Below are positions 35,122 through 42,713 of a DNA stretch of 42,783 nt, in pieces. How positions within the stretch are numbered: the first letter of the stretch is position 1; each line of letters begins with the position of its first letter. The DNA lies in NCBI GenBank assembly GCA_947461635.1, contig CANHMH010000007.1:1-42783 (forward strand). The letters are read 5' to 3'. This DNA comes from Flavobacteriales bacterium. Its GTDB lineage: Bacteria; Bacteroidota; Bacteroidia; Flavobacteriales_D; Crocinitomicaceae. The notes below the pieces were generated by a model. It worked only from the letters and a program-made list of their open reading frames with translations. It was not told where the DNA came from and made no database searches. A program made the translations under genes and the position numbers.

Positions 35122-35754
35122 TTAATTAATGAGTCTAATTAATTCAAATGCTTCAGCATACTCATGGCCACCTTGTACACCCCTTACCGTTGCCAATGAT
35201 GTAATAAAATTTTCATTTGCGTAGGGCCGATGAGCTTGAGATTCATATTGAGCCATTGCCAATATTTTCTTATCTAGTTGCTCTTTAGATAATGTAAAAA
35301 AACAAGAAGAGTTGAACGAAAAATTATTCCATGGTAATTCATAACAATAAATAGTAGAAAATTTGAAAGCTCTAACTCCTTCATTAGCAATTGTAAAGTG
35401 ATCCTGATGTATATCCGTGAGCGTAGGCATAAATACTATGTCTGGTGATATTGCGTTTTTTATTTTTAAAATATCATCCAAAATTTCTTGTCTTCGATAA
35501 TTGAAAGTACGAACCTCATAGTCTAATAAAATTAGATTCTCTGGTTTAATTCCTAATACAGCAGTAGCTTTTTTTACTTCGTGTGTTAAAATATCCTCAG
35601 GGAAATGAGATAACACAGATTGTATACATGCAGAAAAAGCTACATAATAAACATCATGACCTTCTTCAATAAACCTTGAGATTGTCCCACCACAACCCAA
35701 TTCACCATCATCAGTATGCGGTGCTAGAATTAGTACTTTTTTTATTTTTGACAT
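35122..35754 (-). CDS. PIG-L/LmbE-family deacetylase
   Basis: 210 aa. The zinc motif is APHTDDGELGCGG (His13, Asp15, Asp16) and the second histidine motif is TDIHQDHF. This family removes N-acetyl groups from sugars. It lies 6 nt upstream of the LpxD-like gene, so a deacetylate-then-acylate pair is a reasonable inference. It is a distant paralogue of bshB1 in the same window but lacks the BshB1-specific EGELGTRGS stretch. Confidence 0.87.
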   Translation of the reverse strand: MSKIKKVLILAPHTDDGELGCGGTISRFIEEGHDVYYVAFSACIQSVLSHFPEDILTHEVKKATAVLGIKPENLILLDYEVRTFNYRRQEILDDILKIKNAISPDIVFMPTLTDIHQDHFTIANEGVRAFKFSTIYCYELPWNNFSFNSSCFFTLSKEQLDKKILAMAQYESQAHRPYANENFITSLATVRGVQGGHEYAEAFELIRLIN

Positions 35755-35811
35755 AGGTTGTTGATTATTGGACGTATTTTAAAAACAAGAATCACTGTTT
35801 GTTTAGATAAA

Positions 35812-36933
35812 CTATTTAAATAAAAAATAATATAACCTCAACTCATCGGTAATTCTCAAACTAGAACTGAATTCCTGATGAGATACTTCAGTCGCATTAA
35901 GATACACTTCAAATGAGTCATTTGAAAAATTGAGCTTCTTAAGTACAAAATCCAAATCTTTTTTAAAAAGTAAACTAGGATAGATTTCAGAATTCAATTC
36001 CTTAAGTGCTTCCGCTTTATTTAACTGACCTGAGAAGATTAAATTAGATAAATGTGCTTTTCTTTTGTCAACTTTAAATTTGGTTGGTAAAATATATCCT
36101 TGATAAAACCGCGTGAACACAGATTCATAATGCTTGCCTCCGTAATCTACCCAATCAAGTTCTTTTTCAATTATAAGCTTTACCTCTTTCTTGTTGTAGA
36201 ACAAAAGATTAAGGGGTTTTTGAACCTCAAACTTAGTTGTTCGCGCATAGATTCTGCGAAGAATAGGATGGATTAATGGATACTTTTTAAGTTTGAGTGT
36301 GCCAAATGCTTTTTGTATAGACATTAGGTTGCTCGTATTTTTATAAGTCCATGCTTTTGGTAAAGTGTATTCTGTTACAATATTATCTCCACTTAATACA
36401 TGTTTGATTTTTTTCTCTGCTGCAATTCTATTCACAACATTAGAAATGGCAATATCCGTAACCGCCTCAATATCTATTACATTAGCCTTGAAATAAGCCA
36501 ACTGAATATCTCTGAATTCTTCCCAATCAATGACATATGTATACAAATCAAAGCCGCATTTCTCGACAATATTTTGAATGTTCTTGACCGCTAACTCTGA
36601 GTTCCAGCCGTTATCAAAATGAACACATAGCACGCGTAAACCAGCTTGTTTGGCGAGGTAGGCAAGATAAGTAGAATCTACACCCCCGCTGACACCAAGG
36701 ATGCAATCGTATTTTTTTCCTTTACCGTCTGCTAAGATTTGTGCAATGATTTCAGCGTACTTCCTCTCTCCTGCTTCGCCTTTCAAAACGTGTTGCTTCT
36801 CAGCCTCCAAATATTCATAGTAATAATTACAAATTCCATTTTCGTCGAAGGTGATGTCAGGATCGGCTATGTTGTCCATCACAGACAAACTACATTGGCG
36901 GTAATTAGGATCGTTTTTATCGCGTACCATCAT
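35812..36933 (-). CDS. WbpG/PseA-like N-acetyl sugar amidotransferase
   Basis: 373 aa. The ATP-pyrophosphatase P-loop is CILGVSGGVDSTYLAYLA (about 81-98). With the HisF- and HisH-like neighbours it should convert an acetamido to an acetamidino group on a sugar, using ammonia made by the HisH-like subunit. The N terminus has QCSLSVMD and ENGICNYY. In many homologues this region carries CxxC plus CxxC; here the second cysteine of each pair is replaced (Ser17, Tyr38). It overlaps the HisF-like gene by 4 nt. Confidence 0.85.
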   Translation of the reverse strand: MMVRDKNDPNYRQCSLSVMDNIADPDITFDENGICNYYYEYLEAEKQHVLKGEAGERKYAEIIAQILADGKGKKYDCILGVSGGVDSTYLAYLAKQAGLRVLCVHFDNGWNSELAVKNIQNIVEKCGFDLYTYVIDWEEFRDIQLAYFKANVIDIEAVTDIAISNVVNRIAAEKKIKHVLSGDNIVTEYTLPKAWTYKNTSNLMSIQKAFGTLKLKKYPLIHPILRRIYARTTKFEVQKPLNLLFYNKKEVKLIIEKELDWVDYGGKHYESVFTRFYQGYILPTKFKVDKRKAHLSNLIFSGQLNKAEALKELNSEIYPSLLFKKDLDFVLKKLNFSNDSFEVYLNATEVSHQEFSSSLRITDELRLYYFLFK

Positions 36934-37679
36934 AAGTAAAAATAATTGCTTGGATAAGAAATAAGGACCGCATTGTGTGGACGTTTGTACACAAACATGC
37001 TGCCTGCTGCCATGGCGGAAGCGCCGGCTTTTTTTGCAGCATCCAAATCATCTGTACTGCCTGCTCCACCAGATATCACAATAGGAATTTGTACTTCATT
37101 TACAATTTGCATTAGTAATTCGATGTCATAGCCTTGATAACTACCCTCATAGTCAATCGCATTCAAAATCAGCTCACCTGCGCCAAGTTGAGCCGCCATT
37201 TTTGCAAGTTCAAGAGGTGTGCAATTTGACTTTTGACTCCCATTCTTAAAGTATGCTTTGAGTCCACCAAAAAAACTTTTCTTATAGTCAATGCTGACCA
37301 CAACTGATTGCGCACCATAAATCGCCGCAATTTCTGCTAGAATTTGCGGGTTTTGAAGAAGTGCCGTATTAATAATCACTTTTTCAACACCAATTTGAAA
37401 CACTTTTTGTGCAACTTCTAAACTAGAAATTCCACCGCCATATCCTACTGGCATAAATGCTTCACTTACAATTTCTTCGATGAGTTGATAATTTGGAGAT
37501 TTGTTTTCTTTGGTGCAATCGATATCCAATATAATTAACTCGTCAACTTGTTTTTCATTAAATATACGCACCGCGTTTATCGGATCTCCAACATATGTAG
37601 GATTTTTGAACTCCTTTGTTTTATATAACCCACCTTTATGGAGTAGCAAAACCGGAATAATCCGAGGTTGTAAAGCCAT
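36930..37679 (-). CDS. HisF-like (HisF2/AglZ type) subunit of sugar acetamidino synthesis
   Basis: A 249-aa (beta-alpha)8 barrel. RIIPVLLLHKGGLYKTKEF aligns with the HisF N terminus RIIPCLDV. The catalytic Asp of histidine-pathway HisF is a leucine here, while the second Asp (SIDYKK) remains. That substitution matches the HisF2 branch, which works with WbpG-like amidotransferases and not in histidine synthesis. No other his genes are present. One-base overlap with hisH-like and 4-nt overlap with the WbpG-like gene. Confidence 0.87.
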   Translation of the reverse strand: MALQPRIIPVLLLHKGGLYKTKEFKNPTYVGDPINAVRIFNEKQVDELIILDIDCTKENKSPNYQLIEEIVSEAFMPVGYGGGISSLEVAQKVFQIGVEKVIINTALLQNPQILAEIAAIYGAQSVVVSIDYKKSFFGGLKAYFKNGSQKSNCTPLELAKMAAQLGAGELILNAIDYEGSYQGYDIELLMQIVNEVQIPIVISGGAGSTDDLDAAKKAGASAMAAGSMFVYKRPHNAVLISYPSNYFYL

Positions 37680-38287
37680 TATATTTTACAAAAATTTGCG
37701 AGTAGTTCCATGCCATATTTATGGCTTTTTTCTGGATGAAATTGTAAGCCAAATATATTGCTTTGCTGAAAACCTGATACAAATGTTTGTCCGTAATCAG
37801 TCATACAAAGTATATCCTCTTCACGAGTACATTCAACAAAATAAGAATGGACAAAATAGTAGCGTGGGTGTTCGGAAATTCCTTTTGTAATTTCAGAATT
37901 CTTACAAAACGAAACGGTATTCCATCCCATGTGCGGTATTTTCAATGTTTTATCCCTGAGCTGAAACTTTTTGGTTCGAGCATCAATATAACCTAAGCCA
38001 TCTAAATTACCTTCTTCACTATGTTTAGTCAATAACTGCATTCCTAAGCAAATACCTAAAATTGGCGTTTTTTTTTCAAGAACCACCTTATTTAATATAT
38101 CAACTAAACCTAATTTTTCTAGCTGTTCCATTCCATGTTGAAAATGACCAACACCGGGCAAAATGAGCCGGTCAGAGGAAGAAATCACTAAAGGATCTGA
38201 ACTTATTATAGAGTCAAATCCTAAATATGCTAGCATATTCTTAATCGATTTTGGATTGCCGAGATTATAGTTGATAATAGTGGTCAT
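37679..38287 (-). CDS. HisH-like glutaminase subunit of sugar acetamidino synthesis
   Basis: 202 aa, class I glutamine amidotransferase. The triad is complete: Cys80 in GICLGMQ, His184 and Glu186 in QFHPEKS. It supplies ammonia to the HisF/WbpG-like partners. The order HisH-HisF-WbpG with overlapping junctions is the standard module in O-antigen loci. It overlaps the upstream acyltransferase gene by 4 nt. Confidence 0.9.
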   Translation of the reverse strand: MTTIINYNLGNPKSIKNMLAYLGFDSIISSDPLVISSSDRLILPGVGHFQHGMEQLEKLGLVDILNKVVLEKKTPILGICLGMQLLTKHSEEGNLDGLGYIDARTKKFQLRDKTLKIPHMGWNTVSFCKNSEITKGISEHPRYYFVHSYFVECTREEDILCMTDYGQTFVSGFQQSNIFGLQFHPEKSHKYGMELLANFCKI

Positions 38288-38931
38288 ATTTTTAAGTATT
38301 TCTTACGGTATGACTCAAATCTATTAGACTCTATATAACCATTATATTTTGGCTCCAATTCATATCGATTACATTTAGAGTGATCTAAATCTTTAATTTT
38401 ATTTGCGGGTAAACCACCGATGATACAATAACCATCTGGGAAGGATTTTGTGACTACCGCGCCAGCGCCAACAATAGTAAAATCGCCTAATGTAACACCA
38501 GGCATAATCTTACAACCAGCTCCCAGCCAACAATACTTACCTATTTTAACCTTTGCCTCGATGTGCTTTCTTGAATCATAGACATCATGATTAGCACTAA
38601 CAATAATCACGTTCGGAGCAATTTGAGTATAATCTCCGATTTCAATCCCACCAATTCCTTGGATATAACATCCACCCATAATACCAGGATATGCATCTAT
38701 CCCAACTAGAATATTCTCTGGACAAACAATCCGACTTGTATAATGCACTGGCCAATAAGCACTTCTGTTACCTCCAATATTTAATACTTTTTGAATAAAC
38801 CAAAAATCAAAATTTATTGAACATTGATAATGCCTAGTTTGATATATGAATTTAAAAAAAGACAAGTATTTAACTAAGAACATTTTCGCACTCCAAATAG
38901 GATTTAAGAGAATGAATTTCAATTTTTTCAT
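38284..38931 (-). CDS. Hexapeptide-repeat acyltransferase (O-acetyltransferase type)
   Basis: 215 aa. The N-terminal region (about 1-60) is basic and hydrophobic (LLNPIWSAKMFLVKYLSFF). The left-handed beta-helix follows, with IEIGDYTQIAPNVIIVSANHD (catalytic-type His), KIGKYCWLGAGCKIMPGVTLGD and GAGAVVTKSFPDG. This is the xenobiotic/maltose-acetyltransferase type fold. It probably acetylates a sugar of the glycan. 4 nt separate it from the ABC ATPase gene. Confidence 0.85.
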   Translation of the reverse strand: MKKLKFILLNPIWSAKMFLVKYLSFFKFIYQTRHYQCSINFDFWFIQKVLNIGGNRSAYWPVHYTSRIVCPENILVGIDAYPGIMGGCYIQGIGGIEIGDYTQIAPNVIIVSANHDVYDSRKHIEAKVKIGKYCWLGAGCKIMPGVTLGDFTIVGAGAVVTKSFPDGYCIIGGLPANKIKDLDHSKCNRYELEPKYNGYIESNRFESYRKKYLKI

Positions 38932-38935
38932 TGAG

Positions 38936-40216
38936 TTACTTCCAATTTACCTTGTTGAAAATTAGGTGTCCATTTGGACGGTCATTCCAATTGGAACTTG
39001 TCAAAATACTTGTGATTTCAAATAAAGGGACATCTATTAAAAAATCATACGATAAGGATACACTATCTTGGGTAATGGCAATTTGACCGAAATAATTTCC
39101 GGAACTCAAATTATTATTTTCAATTGTGAATTGTATACTATTATTACCAGGGAAAATCGATTTCTGGAAATTTTGATCATTACTATTTAAAGTTGAAATA
39201 ATTTCACCATTGGAATTAAAAATTATTATCAATACCTCAATACTTGATCTCGTAATTTGAGAAAACAACTCTAATCCAATAGTCACATCGTCACCACTTT
39301 GTAATTTAATTATTTCTGAGGAATTTCCATTAATCGACAATTGTCTAATTTCAATATTAAAATCGACATTTTTTCTTCGATATAATTTTAATTCATCCCT
39401 TTTTCGATCATGCCTAATTGCGTTTAATTGATAACGTTTTATCGCATCTACAGTAGATAATAAGTTATGATGATTTTTTCCTGATTCTAGAATCAATGAC
39501 TTATTCGTTAATTGAAGAATACTGCCCATATTATGACTCACAAACAGCACGGTTCTTCCTTCTCCTTTACTCACTTCACCCATTTTGCCCAAGCACTTCT
39601 TTTGGAACTCGGCATCACCGACGGCTAATACTTCATCCACGATGAGGATTTCGCTTTCTAAATGTGCCGCCACCGCAAAAGCCAAACGAACATACATTCC
39701 AGATGAATAGCGTTTAACGGGGGTGTCAATGTAGCGCTCTACACCAGAAAAGTCAATGATTTCGTCGAGTTTTCGGTCAATTTCACGCTTACGCATGCCT
39801 AAAATGGCTCCGTTTAGGTAAATATTTTCGCGGCCTGTAAGTTCTGGATGGAATCCAGTTCCAACCTCTAATAAACTGGCTACTCGGCCTTTGATGTTTA
39901 TCCTACCTGTTGTTGGCGTTGTAACACGGGATAAGATTTTAAGTAAAGTGCTTTTTCCTGCACCATTTCGTCCTATGATTCCTACCGCGTCACCTTGATT
40001 GATCTCAAAATTAATATCACGTAAGCTATAAACGATATCGCTTTCTCCACGGTTAGCGCGATCATTCGTTTCACCAATTTTAAGGAATGGATCTTCTTGT
40101 TTTAATATCTTAGTCTTGAACCAACGTTCCATATCACGGGAAATAGTTCCTGTGCCAATCTCTCCGAGACGGTAGATTTTAGAGAGATTTTCAACTTTGA
40201 TCGCAGTTTGAGACAT
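38936..40216 (-). CDS. Wzt-like ABC transporter ATP-binding protein with C-terminal glycan-binding domain
   Basis: 426 aa. Walker A GRNGAGKST (82-90), signature YSSGM (about 166-170) and Walker B ILIVDEVLAVGD belong to the polysaccharide-exporter ATPases. The C-terminal beta-sandwich (about 285-426) matches the position of the Wzt carbohydrate-binding domain, which recognises the non-reducing end of the chain; its sequence is variable, as expected for serotype-specific parts. The heptamer array starts 8 nt before its ATG. Its usual neighbour, the permease, is separated by the S23-containing insertion. Confidence 0.92.
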   Translation of the reverse strand: MSQTAIKVENLSKIYRLGEIGTGTISRDMERWFKTKILKQEDPFLKIGETNDRANRGESDIVYSLRDINFEINQGDAVGIIGRNGAGKSTLLKILSRVTTPTTGRINIKGRVASLLEVGTGFHPELTGRENIYLNGAILGMRKREIDRKLDEIIDFSGVERYIDTPVKRYSSGMYVRLAFAVAAHLESEILIVDEVLAVGDAEFQKKCLGKMGEVSKGEGRTVLFVSHNMGSILQLTNKSLILESGKNHHNLLSTVDAIKRYQLNAIRHDRKRDELKLYRRKNVDFNIEIRQLSINGNSSEIIKLQSGDDVTIGLELFSQITRSSIEVLIIIFNSNGEIISTLNSNDQNFQKSIFPGNNSIQFTIENNNLSSGNYFGQIAITQDSVSLSYDFLIDVPLFEITSILTSSNWNDRPNGHLIFNKVNWK

Positions 40217-40223
40217 ATATTTT

Positions 40224-40258
40224 GTTATTCGTTTTTCGTCGTTCGATTTTCGTGTGCG
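40224..40258. repeat. Heptamer word array, short part next to the Wzt-like gene
   Basis: On the plus strand five consecutive 7-nt words: GTTATTC, GTTTTTC, GTCGTTC, GATTTTC, GTGTGCG. Same alphabet and register as the larger array at 40726-40857 on the other side of the S23-like gene. Confidence 0.75.
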
Positions 40259-40310
40259 CTTTTTTCTTTTGTCGAGAGGCGAAGTAAGATCAGTTATAGA
40301 CGTTTTATAG

Positions 40311-40655
40311 TTACTTTATAGACGAAATCAATTTATTTAACATCATCGTAATTCGATCAGATTTTGTAGAAATCATGTCATACTTTTCCAATGAAATATA
40401 TCCTAATTCTTTTGATAAAAACAAATGATATTTGGTCTCTGCATTTGAAGCTTTTGCGATGTAAAGAAATTGTCTAAATTCCTTATTGTATTGTCTCGCC
40501 TGCCCTTCAATTATATTCGTTGGAACGCTACTAGAACTTCTTTTCATTTGTGAAGTCAAATTGTATTGTTCTTTTTTTGGTAAGTCGTCAGCAACTCTAT
40601 AAACTTCCATTGTCATTTCATGAGCTAACTTCCATACTTGCAACTTGTTTTCCAT
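40311..40655 (-). CDS. Four-helix-bundle protein, S23/IVP (Avd-like) family
   Basis: 114 aa, helical. The family core is clear: YNLTSQMKRSSSSVPTNIIE, then RQYNKEFRQFLYIAKASNAE. It belongs to the larger S23 subgroup (LTSQ.RRS..S.P.NI.EG) and is clearly diverged from the copy at 10174. It lies between two heptamer arrays and between the Wzm-like and Wzt-like genes, in the direction of the operon. Function unknown; nucleic-acid binding is suggested by relatives in rRNA intervening sequences and retroelements. Confidence 0.9.
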   Translation of the reverse strand: MENKLQVWKLAHEMTMEVYRVADDLPKKEQYNLTSQMKRSSSSVPTNIIEGQARQYNKEFRQFLYIAKASNAETKYHLFLSKELGYISLEKYDMISTKSDRITMMLNKLISSIK

Positions 40656-40725
40656 AATGATTGATTTGAGGTTAAAGGATTATGTTGATCTATATCCTTA
40701 ACGCTGTCATGGAGGAAAATATTTC

Positions 40726-40857
40726 GTTGTTCGCTATTAGTTGTTCGTTGTTTGCTTTTCGTTGTTCGTTGTTCGCAGACAGTTTTTTGTTACACTTCGT
40801 GGCCTAGTCGATGGACGATTTACGAACTTCGAGAAACGAACGATGCAAAGCGACATG
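40726..40857. repeat. Heptamer word array with inverted arm, upstream of the second S23-like gene
   Basis: The forward arm (40726-40788) reads in 7-nt register GTTGTTC, GCTATTA, GTTGTTC, GTTGTTT, GCTTTTC, GTTGTTC, GTTGTTC, GCAGACA, GTTTTTT. After about 20 nt the inverted arm (40809-40843) reads CGATGGA, CGATTTA, CGAACTT, CGAGAAA, CGAACGA, the reverse-complement type of the same TTCG words, with one further CGACATG at 40851-40857. The layout copies the octamer arrays with another alphabet and word length. Confidence 0.8.
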
Positions 40858-40861
40858 CTTC

Positions 40862-41686
40862 TTAAACCGTATCTACGAACGTTTTCTCTGTTTTGTTAAA
40901 TATTACCACACCAATGATAACGGAAACGATGGTGACAATCACTGAATAACCAAGTGTATTCATCGTTAATTCCCCCTCCCCTAAGAACCCAAAACGAAAG
41001 GCCTCAATGATTCCAGTCATTGGATTTAATTCGATGATCCATTTATAGTCAGCAGGAGCTGCACTTAAAGGATAAATTACTGTTGTAGCATACATCATGA
41101 GTTGAACTCCAAAGGTGATTAAAAAAGCCAAATCGCGGTACTTTGTGGTCAATGCTGTAATAATGAGTCCTAGTCCCAGTCCCAGAAGGGCCATTAACAA
41201 GACCAACACAGGAAAGAGCAATACATAAAGATTCATATGGAAGTTCGCTCTGATAAAAGCGTAATAGCCTACCATCAGGAAGAACAAAATCATTTGTACC
41301 GAAAAACGAACAAGGTTACTCACAACAATACTCAAAGGCATAATCAAACGTGGGAAATAGACCTTTCCAAAAATATTAGCATTGTCTTTAAACACGGTCG
41401 ATGTTTTGGTTAAACAATCAGCAAAGTAGTTCCAAGCGGTGATTCCAGCCATATAAAACAAGGGTTGTGGAAGTCCGTCTGTGCTGAGTCCTGCTAGGTT
41501 ACCAAAGATGAATGTGAAGATAATCGTTGTGAACAATGGTTGAATAAAAAACCAAAGTGGACCTAAAATGGTTTGTTTGTAAAAAGAAACAAAATCACGC
41601 TTGACTAATAACCACAACAAATCTCGGTAGCGCCAAACATCTTTCAGATGTAGTTCAAAAAGGGAATTTTGAGGCTCAATTACCAA
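40862..41686 (-). CDS. Wzm-like ABC-2 permease for polysaccharide export, TTG start
   Basis: 274 aa with six predicted TM helices. It has the family N-terminal signature VWRYRDLLWLLVKRDFVSFYKQT followed by LGPLWFFIQP. It forms the membrane pore for the Wzt-like ATPase. The reading frame is open far upstream, and the residues just before the TTG (SKEWDLVIEP) fit the family, yet no in-frame ATG or GTG exists before the upstream gene. The start is therefore either this TTG or an unusual codon further up. The 122-nt gap to the upstream gene holds no other feature I can see. Confidence 0.9.
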   Translation of the reverse strand: MVIEPQNSLFELHLKDVWRYRDLLWLLVKRDFVSFYKQTILGPLWFFIQPLFTTIIFTFIFGNLAGLSTDGLPQPLFYMAGITAWNYFADCLTKTSTVFKDNANIFGKVYFPRLIMPLSIVVSNLVRFSVQMILFFLMVGYYAFIRANFHMNLYVLLFPVLVLLMALLGLGLGLIITALTTKYRDLAFLITFGVQLMMYATTVIYPLSAAPADYKWIIELNPMTGIIEAFRFGFLGEGELTMNTLGYSVIVTIVSVIIGVVIFNKTEKTFVDTV

Positions 41687-41808
41687 ATCCCATTCTTTCG
41701 AAATTAGTGTTTCGTCGTTTGTTCTGATGATTTTTTTATTAAGTGAGGGGAAATGCTCGTTATTTTTCGGTTTACTGTTTTTTCGTAATAGGAAATTTAT
41801 TGCAAATT

Positions 41809-42654
41809 TTAAATCGGATTTTCCCTTCTAAATCGTAAAAAGCCAATAATCAATATAATTAAGTATCCCGATTGCAAGGACCAAAATAATAAGGGAAAAG
41901 TGCTTAAGCGATACATGCGTAAACAAATGGTATCGGCATATTTCTTGCCATTAAAAAACTTGCTTAAAAAATAGTAGGGTTTTACAATTCCACCCCATTT
42001 ATCCCAATTAGTGTAACGAACATCATCGAATCTATATCGGTTTTTAAATTCCGATGGCATTTGAGATTTATATAAATCAAATTGCTTCGCCACTTGTTTT
42101 ACGGATGCCCAATCCCCGTTTTTTTGTCGCACAATTAATTTAAAAAGTGGATCAACAAAGACCCATTTGTGTAATGTTTTTGAATAATATTCAATGATAA
42201 TGTGACCTCCATATCCGTAACCAAGCGTTTTCAATTGACCAATTCGCACATCGAGACCCTGCAATTGCAAAGTCCTGGCCAAGACCTTCGCATATCCACC
42301 GCAGGCACCAGAACCATACATGAGGTCGATATCTACCGATTGAAACACCGTTTGTTTCCAGCTGTGTATCTCCTCACCTCTAAACAATTGGTGCCTACTT
42401 TGCATGAGGTCATTGATTGATGTCATGGCTTCTTTTACAACGCTTGTATCACTTAAATTTTCTGCATGGATGCGCGTCGTATACCCAATATTTCGATATA
42501 AGTTATTCTCATGCTGCCATTCAATCAAAATATAAATGAGTAGAATGAAAAAGAACAAATGTGCAATTTGGAGACTTCTTGTTGATATACAGGCTTTTAA
42601 AAATAAAAAAAGCTGCTTACGTTGATTTATAAAGGTTTTTCGGAGAGAATTCAT
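41809..42654 (-). CDS. Transglutaminase-like membrane protein
   Basis: 281 aa. N-terminal TM (about 30-45) and C-terminal TM (about 255-272) flank a domain with the transglutaminase-like triad: Cys118 in GSGACGGYAKVL, His151 in GYGGHIIIEYY and Asp168 in WVFVDPL. Such domains are usually thiol peptidases or acyl transferases; the target here is unknown. It is the first gene of the minus-strand locus in this window. ATG 42654 overlaps a 20-codon ORF (ATGA) and lies 4 nt from a perfect -7 box. Confidence 0.8.
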   Translation of the reverse strand: MNSLRKTFINQRKQLFLFLKACISTRSLQIAHLFFFILLIYILIEWQHENNLYRNIGYTTRIHAENLSDTSVVKEAMTSINDLMQSRHQLFRGEEIHSWKQTVFQSVDIDLMYGSGACGGYAKVLARTLQLQGLDVRIGQLKTLGYGYGGHIIIEYYSKTLHKWVFVDPLFKLIVRQKNGDWASVKQVAKQFDLYKSQMPSEFKNRYRFDDVRYTNWDKWGGIVKPYYFLSKFFNGKKYADTICLRMYRLSTFPLLFWSLQSGYLIILIIGFLRFRRENPI

Positions 42655-42713
42655 GCGGCAAAATTACTTTTTTTAGACGTTTCGCCTTTCAAATTGGTTG
42701 CTACTTGCGACAT
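42651..42713 (-). CDS. Possible 20-aa ORF overlapping the transglutaminase-like gene
   Basis: ATG 42713 to TGA 42651, reading MSQVATNLKGETSKKSNFAA, with an ATGA overlap to the next gene as in much of the locus. The frame is also open a little upstream (to a TGA), so it could be the end of a slightly longer frame. The TAATTTTG box lies inside it, so it and that promoter are competing readings. Confidence 0.25.
   Translation of the reverse strand: MSQVATNLKGETSKKSNFAA
42659..42693 (-). promoter_or_regulatory. Candidate promoter at the head of the polysaccharide locus
   Basis: On the minus strand TTTG, a 23-nt spacer (at the long end of the usual range) and a perfect -7 box TAATTTTG ending 4 nt before ATG 42654. 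If used, the mRNA would be leaderless or nearly so. Confidence 0.45.

Noticed and set aside
36930-38287. HisH/HisF genes as part of histidine biosynthesis
   Set aside because: No other his genes, polysaccharide context, loss of the HisF catalytic Asp and direct linkage to a WbpG-like gene.
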